Assembly: GCA_964016875.1 (NCBI GenBank) | Contig: OZ024735.1 | Span: 15,119,434 to 15,183,433, forward strand | Origin: Fallopia convolvulus | Lineage: Eukaryota; Streptophyta; Magnoliopsida; Caryophyllales; Polygonaceae | DNA: 64,000 nucleotides | Reading direction: 5' to 3' | In this document: positions 12,201 through 27,000 of the stretch, piece after piece | How the letters are laid out: the number at the start of each line of letters is the position of its first letter | Numbering within the stretch: the stretch's first letter is position 1 | The notes under the pieces: generated by a model | Database searches by the model: none | Seen by the model: only the letters and a program-made list of their open reading frames with translations | Told to the model about the DNA's origin: nothing | Made by a program: the position numbers and the translations under genes

Positions 12201-15200
12201 TACCATTCAACCTCAAACCAAGACCCTTCCCGAAAATGCCCTAAACGGTTGTGCGGTCGAATTTGTCTTTACAAAATGTTTTTTTTAGGCCCCAACAAGC
12301 ACAACCAAGCCAAAAAAAAGGGAAAAAACTCGCAAAAGTTCAAGTACGAAAATCTTCGTACCATTTAGGTTCAAACAAAGACCCTTCCCGAAAATACCCT
12401 AAACGGTTGTACGGTCGAATCTGTCTTTACAAAATGTTTTTCTTAGGCCCAAACTAGCACATCCAAGCCAAAAAAAGGGAAAAAACTCGCAAAAGTTCTG
12501 GTACGAAAATCTTCGTACCATTCAGGTTCAAACCAAGACCCTTCCCGAAAATACCCTAAACGGTTGTACGGTCGAATGTGTCTTTACAAAATGTTTTTCT
12601 TAGGCCCAAACTAGCACATCCAAGCCAAAAAAACGGAAAAAACTCGCAAAATTTCTGTTACAAACATCTTCGTACCATTCAGCCTCAAACCAAGGCCCTT
12701 CCCAAAAATGCCCTAAACGGTTGTACGGTTGAATGATTCTTTTGAAAATGTTTTTCATAGGCCCCAAATAGCGCCAAAAAACGGATAAAACTCGCAAAAG
12801 TTCTGGTAGAATATCTTCATACCATTCAGCCTCAAACCAAGACCCTTCCCGAAAATGCCCTAAACGGTTGTACAGTCGAAAGTGTCTTTACAAAATGTTT
12901 TTCTTAGGCCCCAACTAGCACATCCAAGGCAAAAATCGGAAAAAACTCGCAAAAGTTCTGTTACGAAAATCTTCGTACCATTCAGCCTCAAACCAAGACC
13001 CTTCCCGAAAATGCCCTAAACGGTTGTACGGTCGAAACTGTCTTTACAAAATATTTTTCTTAGGCCCCAACTTGCACATCCAAGACAAAAAAACGGAAAA
13101 AACTCGCAAAATTTCTCGGACGAAAATCTTCGTACCATTAAGCCTCAATCCAAGACCCTTCGCGAAAATGCCCTAAACGGTTGTACGATCGAAAGTGTCT
13201 TTACAAAATGTTTTTCTTAGGCCCCAACTAGCACATCCAAGACAAAAAAACGGAAAAAACTCGCAAAAGTTCTGGTACGAAAATCTTCGTACCATTCAAC
13301 CTCAAACCAAGACCCTTCCCGAAAATGCCCTAAACGGTTGTACGGTCGAATTTGTCTTTACAAAATGTTTTTTTAGGCCCCAACAAGCACAACCAAGCCA
13401 AAAAAAAGGGAAAAAACTCGCAAAAGTTCTAGTACGAAAATCTTCGTACCATTTAGGTTCAAACCAAGACCCTTCCCGAAAATACCCTAAACGGTTGTAC
13501 GGTCGAATGTGTCTTTACAAAATGTTTTTCTTAGGCCCAAACTAGCACATCCAAGCCAAAAAAAGGGAAAAAACTCGCAAAATTTCTGATACAAAAATCT
13601 TCGTACCATTCAGCCTCAAACCAAGACCCTTCCCAAAAATGCCCTAAACGGTTGTACGGTTGAATGATTCTTTTGAAAATGTTTTTCATAGGCCCCAAAT
13701 AGCGCCAAAACAAGGATAAAACTCGCAAAAGTTCTGCTAGAAAATCTTCGTACCATTAGCCTCAAACCAAGACCCTTCCCGAAAATGCCCTAAACGGTTG
13801 TACAGTCGAAAGTGTCTTTACAAAATGTTTTTCTTAGGGCCCAACTAGCACATCCAAGGCAAAAATCGGAAAAAACTCGCAAAAGTTCTGTTACGAAAAT
13901 CTTCGTACCATTCAGCCTCAAACCAAGACCCTTCCCGAAAATGCCCTAAACGTTTGTACGGTCGAAAGTGTCTTTACAAAATGTTTTTCTTAGGACCCAA
14001 CTAGCACATCCAAGACAAAAAAACGGAAAAAACTTGTAAAATTTCTGTTACAAACATCTTCGTACCATTCAGCCTCAAACCAAGACCCTTCCCAAGAATG
14101 CCCTAAACGGTTGTACGGTTGAATGATTCTTTTGAAAATGTTTTTCATAGGCCCCAAATAGCGTCAAAAAACGGATAAAACTCGCAAAAGTTCTGGTAGA
14201 ATATCTTCATACCATTCAGCCTCAAACCAAGACCCTTCCCGAAAATGCCCTAAACGGTTGTACAGTCGAAAGTGTCTTTACAAAATGTTTTTCTTAGGCC
14301 CCAACTAGCACATCCAAGGCAAAAATCGGAAAAAACTCGCAAAAGTTCTGTTACGAAAATCTTCGTACCATTCAGCCTCAAACCAAGACCCTTCCCGAAA
14401 ATGCCCTAAACGGTTGTACGGTCGAAACTGTCTTTACAAAATATTTTTCTTAGGCCCCAACTTGCACATCCAAGACAAAAAAACGGAAAAAACTCGCAAA
14501 ATTTCTCGGACGAAAATCTTCGTACCATTAAGCCTCAATCCAAGACCCTTCGCGAAAATGCCCTAAACGGTTGTACGATCGAAAGTGTCTTTACAAAATG
14601 TTTTTCTTAGGCCCCAACTAGCACATCCAAGACAAAAAAACGGAAAAAACTCGCAAAAGTTCTGGTACGAAAATCTTCGTACCATTCAACCTCAAACCAA
14701 GACCCTTCCCGAAAATGCCCTAAACGGTTGTACGGTCGAATTTGTCTTTACAAAATGTTTTTTTTAGGCCCCAACAAGCACAACCAAGCCCAAAAAAAGG
14801 GAAAAAACTCGCAAAAGTTCTAGTACGAAAATCTTCGTACCATTTAGGTTCAAACCAAGACCCTTCCCGAAAATACCCTAAACGGTTGTACGGTCGAATG
14901 TGTCTTTACAAAATGTTTTTCTTAGGCCCAAACTAGCACATCCAAGCCAAAAAAAGGGAAAAAACTCGCAAAATTTCTGATACAAAAATCTTCGTACCAT
15001 TCAGCCTCAAACCAAGACCCTTCCCAAAAATGCCCTAAACGGTTGTACGGTTGAATGATTCTTTTGAAAATGTTTTTCATAGGCCCCAAATAGCGCCAAA
15101 ACAAGGATAAAACTCGCAAAAGTTCTGGTAGAAAATCTTCGTACCATTAGCCTCAAACCAAGACCCTTCCCGAAAATGCCCTAAACGGTTGTACAGTCGA

Positions 15201-15410
15201 AAGTGTCTTTACAAAATGTTTTTCTTAGGGCCCAACTAGCACATCCAAGGCAAAAATCGGAAAAAACTCGCAAAAGTTCTGTTACGAAAATCTTCGTACC
15301 ATTCAGCCTCAAACCAAGACCCTTCCCGAAAATGCCCTAAACGTTTGTACAGTCGAAAGTGTCTTTACAAAATGTTTTTCTTAGGACCCAACTAGCACAT
15401 CCAAGACAAA
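9240..15410 (+). repeat. Large satellite duplication, copy 2 (lacks one 7-mer)
   Basis: Near-identical copy of the preceding block. It starts where CCTTTCAGCC, a private variant seen at about 1960, reappears at about 9252. It ends where ACAGAAAAAACTTG (about 9211) is replaced by ACGGAAAAAACTTG (about 15,414). The 1088 bp difference from copy 1 is seven monomers, so monomer phase is preserved. Confidence 0.8.
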
Positions 15411-16290
15411 AAAACGGAAAAAACTTGTAAAATTTCTGTTACAAACATCTTCGTACCATTCAACCTCAAACCAAGACCCTTCCCAAAAATGCCCTAAACG
15501 GTTGTACGGTTGAATGATTCTTTTGAAAATGTTTTTCATAGGCCCCAAATAGCGTCAAAAAACGGATAAAACTCGCAAAAGTTCTGGTAGAATATCTTCA
15601 TACCATTCAGCCTCAAACCAAGACCCTTCCCGAAAATGCCCTAAACGGTTGTACAGTCGAAAGTGTCTTTACAAAATGTTTTTTCTTAGGCCCCAACTAG
15701 CACATCCAAGGCAAAAATCGGAAAAAACTCGCAAAAGTTCTGTTACGAAAATCTTCGTACCATTCAGCCTCAAACCAAGACCCTTCCCGAAAATGCCCTA
15801 AACGGTTGTACGGTCGAAACTGTCTTTACAAAATATTTTTCTTAGGCCCCAACTTGCACATCCAAGACAAAAAAAGGAAAAAACTCGCAAAATTTCTCGG
15901 ACGAAAATCTTCGTACCATTAAGCCTCAATCCAAGACCCTTCGCGAAAATGCCCTAAACGGTTGTACGATCGAAAGTGTCTTTACAAAATGTTTTTCTTA
16001 GGCCCCAACTAGCACATCCAAGACAAAAAAACGGAAAAAACTCGCAAAAGTTCTGGTACGAAAATCTTCGTACCATTCAACCTCAAACCAAGACCCTTCC
16101 CGAAAATGCCCTAAACGGTTGTACGGTCGAATTTGTCTTTACAAAATGTTTTTTTTAGGCCCCAACAAGCACATCCAAGCCAAAAAAAAGGGAAAAAACT
16201 CGCAAAATTTCTAGTACGAAAATCTTCGTACCATTTAGGTTCAAACCAAGACCCTTCCCGAAAATACAATAAACGGTTGTACGATCGAAA

Positions 16291-19200
16291 GTGTCTTTAC
16301 AAAATGTTTTTCTTAGGCCCCAACTAGCATATCCAAGACAAAAAATCGGAAAAAACTCGCAAAAGTTCTGGTACGAAAATCTTCGTACCATTCAACCTCA
16401 AACCAAGACCCTTCCCGAAAATGCCCTAAACGGTTGTACGGTCGAATTTGTCTTTACAAAATGTTTTTTTAGGCCCTAACAAGCACATCCAAGCCAAAAA
16501 ATAGGGAAAAAACTCGCAAAAGTTCTGGTACGAAAATCTTCGTACCATTTAGGTTCAAACAAAGACCCTTCCCGAAAATACCCTAAACGGTTGTACGGTC
16601 GAATGTGTCTTTACAAAATGTTTTTCTTAGGCCCAAACTAGCACATCCAAGGCAAAAAAACGGAAAAAACTCGCAAAATTTCTGATACAAAAATCTTCGT
16701 ACCATTCAGCCTCAAACCAAGACCCTTCCCAAAAATGCCCTAAACGGTTGTACGGTTGAATGATTCTTTTGAAAATGTTTTTCATAGGCCCCAAATAGCG
16801 CCAAAACACGGATAAAACTCGCAAAAGTTCTGGTAGAAAATCTTCGTACCATTCAGCCTCAAACCAAGACCCTTCCCGAAAATTTCCTAAACGGTTGTAC
16901 AGTCGAAAGTGTCTTTACAAAATGTTTTTCTTAGGCCCCAACTAGCACATCCAAGGCAAAAATCGGAAAAAACTCGCAAAAGTTCTGTTACGAAAATCTT
17001 CGTACCATTCAGCCTCAAACCAAGACCCTTCCCGAAAATGCCCTAAACGGTTGTACGGTCGAAACTGTCTTTACAAAATATTTTTCTTAGGCCCCAACTT
17101 GCACATCCAAGACAAAAAAACGGAAAAAACTCGCAAAATTTCTCGGACGAAAATCTTCGTACCATTAAGCCTCAATCCAAGACCCTTCGCGAAAATGCCC
17201 TAAACGGTTGTACGATCGAAAGTGTCTTTACAAAATGTTTTTCTTAGGCCCCAACTAGCACATCCAAGACAAAAAAACGGAAAAAACTCGCAAAAGTTCT
17301 GGTACGAAGATTTTCGTACCATTCAACCTCAAACCAAGACCCTTCCCGAAAATGCCCTAAACGGTTGTACAGTCGAATTTGTCTTTACAAAATGTTTTTT
17401 TTAGGCCCCAACAAGCACATCCAAGCCAAAAAAAAGGGAAAAAACTCGCAAAATTTCTAGTACGAAAATCTTCGTACCATTTAGGTTCAAACCAAGACCC
17501 TTCCCGAAAATACCCTAAACGGTTGTACGATCGAAAGTGTCTTTACAAAATGTTTTTCTTAGGCCCCAACTAGCATATCCAAGACAAAAAATCGGAAAAA
17601 ACTCGCAAAAGTTCTGGTACGAAAATCTTCGTACCATTCAACCTCAAACCAAGACCCTTCCCGAAAATGCCCTAAACGGTTGTACGGTCGAATTTGTCTT
17701 TACAAAATGTTTTTTTAGGCCCTAACAAGCACATCCAAGCCAAAAAATAGGGAAAAAACTCGCAAAAGTTCTGGTACGAAAATCTTCGTACCATTTAGGT
17801 TCAAACAAAGACCCTTCCCGAAAATACCCCAAACGGTTGTACGGTCGAATGTGTCTTTACAAAATGTTTTTCTTAGGCCCAAACTAGCACATCCAAGGCA
17901 AAAAAACGGAAAAAACTCGCAAAATTTCTGATACAAAAATCTTCGTACCATTCAGCCTCAAACCAAGACCCTTCCCAAAAATGCCCTAAACGGTTGTACG
18001 GTTGAATGATTCTTTTGAAAATGTTTTTCATAGGCCCCAAATAGCGCCAAAACACGGATAAAACTCGCAAAAGTTCTGGTAGAAAATCTTCGTACCATTC
18101 AGCCTCAAACCAAGACCCTTCCCGAAAATTCCCTTAACGGTTGTATAGTCGAAAGTGTCTTTACAAAATGTTTTTCTTAGGGCCCAACTAGCACATCCAA
18201 GGCAAAAATCGGAAAAAACTCGCAAAAGTTCTGTTACGAAAATCTTCGTACCTTTCAGCCTCAAACCAAGACCCTTTCCGAAAATGCCCTAAACGGTTGT
18301 ACGATCGAAAGTGTCTTTACAAAATATTTTTCTTAGGCCCCAACTAGCACATCCAAGACAAAAAAACAGAAAAAACTCGCAAAATTTCTGGGACGAAAAT
18401 CTTCGTACCATTAAGCCTCAATCCAAGACCCTTCGCGAAAATGCCCTAAACGGTTGTACGATCGAAAGTGTCTTTACAAAATGTTTTTCTTAGGCCCCAA
18501 CTAGCACATCCAAGCCAAAAAAAAGGGAAAAAACTCGCAAAAGTTCTGGTACGAAAATCTTCGTACCATTCAACCTCAAACCAAGACCCTTCCCGAAAAT
18601 GCCCTAAACGGTTGTACGGTCGAATTTGTCTTTACAAAATGTTTTTTTAGGCCCTAACAAGCACATCCAAGCCAAAAAATAGGGAAAAAACTCGCAAAAG
18701 TTCTGGTACGAAAATCTTCGTACCATTTAGGTTCAAACAAAGACCCTTCCCGAAAATACCCTAAACGGTTGTACGGTCGAATGTGTCTTTACAAAATGTT
18801 TTTCTTAGGCCCAAACTAGCACATCCAAGGCAAAAAAACGGAAAAAACTCGCAAAATTTCTGATACAAAAATCTTCGTACCATTCAGCCTCAAACCAATA
18901 CCCTTCCCAAAAATGCCCTAAACGGTTGTACGGTTGAATGATTCTTTTGAAAATGTTTTTCATAGGCCCCAAATAGCGCCAAAACACGGATAAAACTCGC
19001 AAAAGTTCTGGTAGAAAATCTTCGTACCATTCAGCCTCAAACCAAGACCCTTCCCGAAAATTCCCTAAACGGTTGTACAGTCGAAAGTGTCTTTACAAAA
19101 TGTTTTTCTTAGGGCCCAACTAGCACATCCAAGGCAAAAATCGGAAAAAACTCGCAAAAGTTCTGTTACGAAAATCTTCGTACCTTTCAGCCTCAAACCA

Positions 19201-20330
19201 AGACCCTTTCCGAAAATGCCCTAAACGGTTGTACGATCGAAAGTGTCTTTACAAAATATTTTTCTTAGGACCCAACTAGCACATCCAACACAAAAAAACA
19301 GAAAAAACTTGTAAAATTTCTGGGACGAAAATCTTCGTACCATTAAGCCTCAATCCAAGACCCTTCGCGAAAATGCCCTAAACGGTTGTACGATCGAAAG
19401 TGTCTTTACAAAATGTTTTTCTTAGGCCCCAACTAGCATATCCAAGACAAAAAATCGGAAAAAACTCGCAAAAGTTCTGGTACGAAAATCTTCGTACCAT
19501 TCAACCTCAAACCAAGACCCTTCCCGAAAATGCCCTAAACGGTTGTACGGTCGAATTTGTCTTTACAAAATGTTTTTTTAGGCCCTAACAAGCACATCCA
19601 AGCCAAAAAATAGGGAAAAAACTCGCAAAAGTTCTGGTACGAAAATCTTCGTACCATTTAGGTTCAAACAAAGACCCTTCCCGAAAATACCCTAAACGGT
19701 TGTACGGTCGAATGTGTCTTTACAAAATGTTTTTCTTAGGCCCAAACTAGCACATCCAAGGCAAAAAAACGGAAAAAACTCGCAAAATTTCTGATACAAA
19801 AATCTTCGTACCATTCAGCCTCAAACCAATACCCTTCCCAAAAATGCCCTAAACGGTTGTACGGTTGAATGATTCTTTTGAAAATGTTTTTCATAGGCCC
19901 CAAATAGCGCCAAAACACGGATAAAACTCGCAAAAGTTCTGGTAGAAAATCTTCGTACCATTCAGCCTCAAACCAAGACCCTTCCCGAAAATTCCCTAAA
20001 CGGTTGTACAGTCGAAAGTGTCTTTACAAAATGTTTTTCTTAGGGCCCAACTAGCACATCCAAGGCAAAAATCGGAAAAAACTCGCAAAAGTTCTGTTAC
20101 GAAAATCTTCGTACCTTTCAGCCTCAAACCAAGACCCTTTCCGAAAATGCCCTAAACGGTTGTACGATCGAAAGTGTCTTTACAAAATATTTTTCTTAGG
20201 ACCCAACTAGCACATCCAAGACAAAAAAACAGAAAAAACTTGTAAAATTTCTGGGACGAAAATCTTCGTACCATTAAGCCTCAATCCAAGACCCTTCGCG
20301 AAAATGCCCTAAACGGTTGTACGATCGAAA
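16291..20330 (+). repeat. Higher-order repeat units of 1246, 932 and 931 bp
   Basis: Type C monomers recur at about 16.76, 18.01, 18.94 and 19.87 kb. The units around them (8-mer, 6-mer, 6-mer) carry the same variants as the first 2.6 kb of the window, for instance CCAAAACACGGATAAAAC and ACCTTTCAGCC. This region and the left edge therefore belong to one sub-family separated by the 7.3/6.2 kb duplication pair. Confidence 0.7.
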
Positions 20331-23300
20331 GTGTCTTTACAAAATGTTTTTCTTAGGCCCCAACTAGCATATCCAAGACAAAAAAATCGGAAAAAACTCG
20401 CAAAAGTTCTGGTACGAAAATCTTCGTACCATTCAACCTCAAACCAAGACCCTTCCCGAAAATGCCCTAAACGGTTGTACGGTCGAATTTGTCTTTACAA
20501 AATGTTTTTTTAGGCCCCAACAAGCACATCCAAGCCAAAAAAAAGGGAAAAAACTCGCAAAAGTTCTGGTACGAAAATCTTCGTACCATTTAGGTTCAAA
20601 CCAAGACCCTTCCCGAAAATACCCTAAACGGTTGTACGGTCGAATGTGTCTTTACAAAATGTTTTTCTTAGGCCCAAACTAGCACATCCAAGCCAAAAAA
20701 ACGGAAAAAACTCGCAAAATTTTTGTTACAAACATCTTCGTAACCATTCAGCCTCAAACCAAGACCCTTCCCAAAAATGCCCTAAACGGTTGTACGGTTG
20801 AATGATTCTTTTGAAAATGTTTTTCATAAGCCCCAAATAGCGCCAAAAAACGGATAAAACTCGCAAAAGTTCTGGTAGAATATCTTCATACCATTCAGCC
20901 TCAAACCAAGACCCTCCCCGAAAATGCCCTAAACGGTTGTACAATCGAAAGTGTCTTTACAAAATGTTTTTCTTAGGCCCCAACTAGCACATCCAAGGCA
21001 AAAATTGGAAAAAACTCGCAAAAGTTCTGTTACGAAAATCTTCGTACCATTCAGCCTCAAACCAAGACCCTTCCCGAAAATGTCCTAAACGGTTGTACGG
21101 TCGAAACTGTCTTTACAAAATATTTTTCTTAGGCCCCAACTTGCACATCCAAGACAAAAAACGGAAAAAACTCGCAAAATTTCTAGGACGAAAATCTTCG
21201 TACCATTATGCCTCAATCAAAGACCCTTCGCGAAAATGCCCTAAACGGTTGTACAGTCGAAAATGTCTTTACAAAATGTTTTTCTTAGGGCCACACTAGC
21301 ATCTCCAAGGCAAAAATCGGAAAAAACTCGCAAAAGTTCTGTTACGAAAATCTTCGTACCATTCAGCCTCAAACCAAGAACCTTTCAGAAAATGCCCTAA
21401 ACGGTTGTACGGTCGAAAGTGTCTTTACAAAATATTTTTCTTAGGACCCAACTAGCACATCCAAGACAAAAAAACGGAAAAAACTTGTAAAATTTCTGGG
21501 ACGAAAATCTTCGTACCATTAAGCCTCAATCCAAGACCCTTCGCGAAAATGCCCTAAACGGTTGTACGATCGAAAGTGTCTTTAAAAAATGTTTTTCTTA
21601 GGCCCCAACTAGCATATCCAAGACAAAAAATCGGAAAAAACTCGCAAAAGTTCTGGTACGAAAATCTTCGTACCATTCAACCTCAAACCAAGACCCTTCC
21701 CGAAAATGCCCTAAACGGTTGTACGGTCGAATTTGTCTTTAAAAAATGTTTTTTTAGGCCCCAACAAGCACATCCAAGCCAAAAAAAGGGAAAAAACTCG
21801 CAAAAGTTCTGGTACGAAAATCTTCGTACCATTTAGGTTCAAACCAAGACCCTTCCCGAAAATACCCTAAACGGGTGTACGGTCGAATGTGTCTTTACAA
21901 AATGTTTTTCTTAGGCCCAAACTAGCACATCCAAGCCAAAAAAACGGAAAAAACTCGCAAAATTTTTGTTACAAACATCTTCGTAACCATTCAGCCTCAA
22001 ACCAAGACCCTTCCCAAAAATGCCCTAAACGGTTGTACGGTTGAATGATTCTTTTGAAAATGTTTTTCATAAGCCCCAAATAGCGCCAAAAAACGGATAA
22101 AACTCGCAAAAGTTCTGGTAGAATATCTTCATACCATTCAGCCTCAAACCAAGACCCTTCCCGAAAATGCCCTAAACGGTTGTACAATCGAAAGTGTCTT
22201 TACAAAATGTTTTTCTTAGGCCCCAACTAGCACATCCAAGGCAAAAATTGGAAAAAACTCGCAAAAGTTCTGTTACGAAAATCTTCGTACCATTCAGCCT
22301 CAAACCAAGACCCTTCCCGAAAATGTCCTAAACGGTTGTACGGTCGAAACTGTCTTTACAAAATATTTTTCTTAGGCCCCAACTTGCACATCCAAGACAA
22401 AAAACGGAAAAAACTCGCAAAATTTCTAGGACGAAAATCTTCGTACCATTATGCCTCAATCCAAGACCCTTCGCGAAAATGCCCTAAACGGTTGTACAGT
22501 CGAAAGTGTCTTTACAAAATGTATTTCTTAGGGCCACACTAGCATCTCCAAGGCAAAAATCGGAAAAAACTCGCAAAAGTTCTGTTACGAAAATCTTCGT
22601 ACCATTCAGCCTCAAACCAAGACCCTTTCAGAAAATGCCCTAAACGGTTGTACGGTCGAAAGTGTCTTTACAAAATATTTTTCTTAGGACCCAACTAGCA
22701 CATCCAAGACAAAAAAACGGAAAAAACTTGTAAAATTTCTGGGACGAAAATCTTCGTACCATTAAGCCTCAATCCAAGACCCTTTGCGAAAATGCCCTAA
22801 ATGGTTGTACGATCGAAAGTGTCTTTAAAAAATGTTTTTCTTAGGCCCCAACTAGCATATCCAAGACAAAAAATCGGAAAAAACTCGCAAAAGTTCTGGT
22901 ACGAAAATCTTCGTACCATTCAACCTCAAACCAAGACCCTTCCCGAAAATGCCCTAAACGGTTGTACGGTCGAATTTGTCTTTACAAAATGTTTTTTTAG
23001 GCCCCAACAAGCACATCCAAGCCAAAAAAAGGGAAAAAACTCGCAAAAGTTCTGGTACGAAAATCTTCGTACCATTTAGGTTCAAACCAAGACCCTTCCC
23101 GAAAATACCCTAAACGGTTGTACGGTCGAATGTGTCTTTACAAAATGTTTTTCTTAGGCCCAAACTAGCACATCCAAGCCAAGAAAACGGAAAAAACTCG
23201 CAAAATTTTTGTTACAAACATCTTCGTAACCATTCAGCCTCAAACCAAGACCCTTCCCAAAAATGCCCTAAACGGTTGTACGGTTGAATGATTCTTTTGA

Positions 23301-24987
23301 AAATGTTTTTCATAAGCCCCAAATAGCGCCAAAAAACGGATAAAACTCCCAAAAGTTCTGGTAGAATATCTTCATACCATTCAGCCTCAAACCAAGACCC
23401 TTCCCGAAAATGCCCTAAACGGTTGTACAATCGAAAGTGTCTTTACAAAATGTTTTTCTTAGGCCCCAACTAGCACATCCAAGGCAAAAATTGGAAAAAA
23501 CTCGCAAAAGTTCTGTTACGAAAATCTTCGTACCATTCAGCCTCAAACCAAGACCCTTCCCGAAAATGTCCTAAACGGTTGTACGGTCGAAACTGTCTTT
23601 ACAAAAAAAATTTCTTAGGCCCCAACTTGCACATCCAAGACAAAAAAACGGAAAAAACGCGCAAAATTTCTAGGACGAAAATCTTCGTACCATTATGCCT
23701 CAATCCAAGACCCTTCGCGAAAATGCCCTAAACGGTTGTACAGTCGAAAGTGTCTTTACAAAATGTTTTTCTTAGGGCCCAACTAGCACATCCAAGGCAA
23801 AAATCAGAAAAAACTCGCAAAAGTTCTGTTACGAAAATCTTCGTACCATTCAGCCTCAAACCAAGACCCTTCCCGAAAATGCCCTAAACGGTTGTACGGT
23901 CGAAAGTGTCTTTACAAAATATTTTTCTTAGGACCCAACTAGCACATCCAAGACAAAAAAACGGAAAAAACTTGTAAAATTTCTGGGACGAAAATCTTCG
24001 TACCATTAAGCCTCAATCCAAGACCCTTCGCGAAAATGCCCTAAACGGTTGTACGATCGAAAGTGTCTTTACAAAATGTTTTTCTTAGGCCCCAACTAGC
24101 ATATCCAAGACAAAAAATCGGAAAAAACTCGCAAAAGTTCTGGTATGAAAATCTTCGTACCATTCAACCTCAAACCAAGACCCTTCCCGAAAATTCCCTA
24201 AACGGTTGTACGGTCGAATTTGTCTTTACAAAATGTTTTTTTAGGCCCCAACAAGCACATCCAAGCCAAAAAAAAGGGAAAAAACTCGCAAAAGTTCTGG
24301 TACGAAAATCTTCGTACCATTTAGGTTCAAACCAAGACCCTTCCCGAAAATACCCTAAACGGTTGTACGGTCGAATGTGTCTTTACAAAATGTTTTTCTT
24401 AGGCCCAAACTAGCACATCCAAGCCAAAAAAACGGAAAAAACTCGCAAAATTTTTGTTACAAACATCTTCGTACCATTCAGCTTCAAACCAAGACCCTTC
24501 CCAAAAATGCCCTAAACGGTTGTACGGTTGAATGATTCTTTTGAAAATGTTTTTCATAAGCCCCAAATAGCGCCAAAAAACGGATAAAACTCGCAAAAGT
24601 TCTGGTAGAATATCTTCATACCATTCAGCCTCAAACCAAGACCCTTCCCGAAAATGCCCTAAACGGTTGTACAATCGAAAGTGTCTTTACAAAATGTTTT
24701 TCTTAGGCCCCAACTAGCAAGGCAAAAATCGGAAAAAACTCGCAAAAGTTCTGTTACGAAAATCTTCGTACCATTCAGCCTCAAACCAAGACCCTTCCCG
24801 AAAATGCACTAAACGGTTGTACGGTCGAAACTGTCTTTACAAAATATTTTTCTTAGGCCCCAACTTGCACATCCAAGACAAAAAAACGGAAAAAACTCGC
24901 AAAATTTCTGGGACGAAAATCTTCGTACCATTAAGCCTCAATCCAAGACCCTTCGCGAAAATGCCCTAAACGGTTGTACGATCGAAA
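20331..24987 (+). repeat. Higher-order repeat, 1243-1245 bp 8-mer, about 3.7 copies
   Basis: Equivalent monomer starts lie at 20,331, 21,576, 22,819 and 24,063. Shared private variants include CTTCGTAACC (an extra A, at about 20.74, 21.98 and 23.23 kb), CATAAGCCCC instead of CATAGGCCCC, and GTACAATCG. The fourth copy is truncated to six monomers (24,063 to 24,988). Confidence 0.8.
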
Positions 24988-27000
24988 GTGTCTTTACAAA
25001 ATGTTTTTCTTAGGCCCCAACTAGCATATCCAAGACAAAAAAACGGAAAAAACTCGCAAAAGTTCTTGTACGAAAATCTTCGTACCATTCAACCTCAAAC
25101 CAAGACCCTTCCCGAAAATGCCCTAAACGGTTGTACGGTCGAATGTGTCTTTACAAAATGTTTTTCTTAGGCCCAAACTAGCACATCCAAGCCAAAAAAA
25201 CGGAAAAAACTCGCAAAATTTTTGTTACAAACATCTTCGTACCATTCAACCTCAAACCAAGACCCTTCCCAAAAATGCCCTAAACGGTTGTACGGTTGAT
25301 TGATTCTTTTGAAAATGTTTTTCATAAGCCCCAAATATCGCCAAAAAACGGATAAAACTCGCAAAAGTTCTGGTAGAATATCTTCATACCATTCAGCCTC
25401 AAACCAAGACCCTTCCCGAAAATGCCCTAAACGGTTGTACAATCGAAAGTGTTTTTACAAAATGTTTTTCTTAGGCCCCAACTAGCACATCCAAGGCAAA
25501 AATTGGAAAAAACTCGCAAAAGTTCTGTTACGAAAATCTTCGTACCATTCAGCCTCAAACCAAGACCCTTCCCGAAAATGTCCTAAACGGTTGTACGGTC
25601 GAAACTGTCTTTACAAAATATTTTTCTTAGGCCCCAACTTGCACATCCAAGACAAAAAAACGGAAAAAACTCGCAAAATTTCTAGGACGAAAATCTTCGT
25701 ACCATTAAGCCTCAATCCAAGACCCTTCGCGAAAATGCCCTAAACGGTTGTACGATCGAAAGTGTCTTTACAAAATGTTTTTCTTAGGCCCCAACTAGCA
25801 CATCCAAGACAAAAAAACGGAAAAAACTCGCAAAAGTTCTAGTACGAAAATCTTCGTACCATTCAACCTCAAACCAAGACCCTTCCCGAAAATGCCCTAA
25901 ACGGTTGTACGGTCGAAACTGTCTTTACAAAATATTTTTCTTAGGCCCCAACTTGCACATCCAAGACAAAAAAACGGAAAAAACTCGCAAAATTTCTGGG
26001 ACGAAAATCTTCGTACCATTAAGCCTCAATCCAAGACCCTTCGCGAAAATGCCCTAAACGGTTGTACGATCGAAAGTGTCTTTACAAAATGTTTTTCTTA
26101 GGCCCCAACTAGCATATCCAAGACAAAAAAACGGAAAAAACTCGCAAAAGTTCTTGTACGAAAATCTTCGTACCATTCAACCTCAAACCAAGACCCTTCC
26201 CTAAAATGCCCTAAACGGTTGTACGGTCGAATGTGTCTTTACAAAATGTTTTTCTTAGGCCCAAACTAGCACATCCAAGCCAAAAAAACGGAAAAAACTC
26301 GCAAAATTTTTGTTACAAACATCTTCGTACCATTCAACCTCAAACCAAGACCCTTCCCAAAAATGCCCTAAACGGTTGTACGGTTGATTGATTCTTTTGA
26401 AAATGTTTTTCATAAGCCCCAAATATCGCCAAAAAACGAATAAAACTCGCAAAAGTTCTGGTAGAATATCTTCATACCATTCAGCCTCAAACCAAGACCC
26501 TTCCCGAAAATGCCCTAAACGGTTGTACAATCGAAAGTGTTTTTACAAAAAATTTTTCTTAGGCCCCAACTAGCACATCCAAGGCAAAAATTGGAAAAAA
26601 CTCGCAAAAGTTCTGTTACGAAAATCTTCGTACCATTCAGCTTCAAACCAAGACCCTTCCCGAAAATGTCCTAAACGGTTGTACGGTCGAAACTGTCTTT
26701 ACAAAATATTTTTCTTAGGCCCCAACTTGCACATCCAAGACAAAAAAACGGAAAAAACTCGCAAAATTTCTAGGACGAAAATCTTCGTAGCATTAAGCCT
26801 CAATCCAAGACCCTTCGCGAAAATGCCCTAAACGGTTGTACGATCGAAAGTGTCTTTACAAAATGTTTTTCTTAGGCCCAACTAGCACATCCAAGACAAA
26901 AAAACGGAAAAAACTCGCAAAAGTTCTGGTACGAAAATCTTCGTACCATTCAACCTCAAACCAAGACCCTTCCCGAAAATGCCCTAAACGGTTGCACGGT
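24830..27000 (+). repeat. Higher-order repeat, 1088 bp 7-mer, two copies
   Basis: Monomers at 24,988, 25,167 and 25,300 recur at +1088 bp (26,076, 26,255 and 26,388). Private variants such as GGTTGATTGATTC in the type C monomer are shared. The length equals six long monomers plus one type C. Confidence 0.75.
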
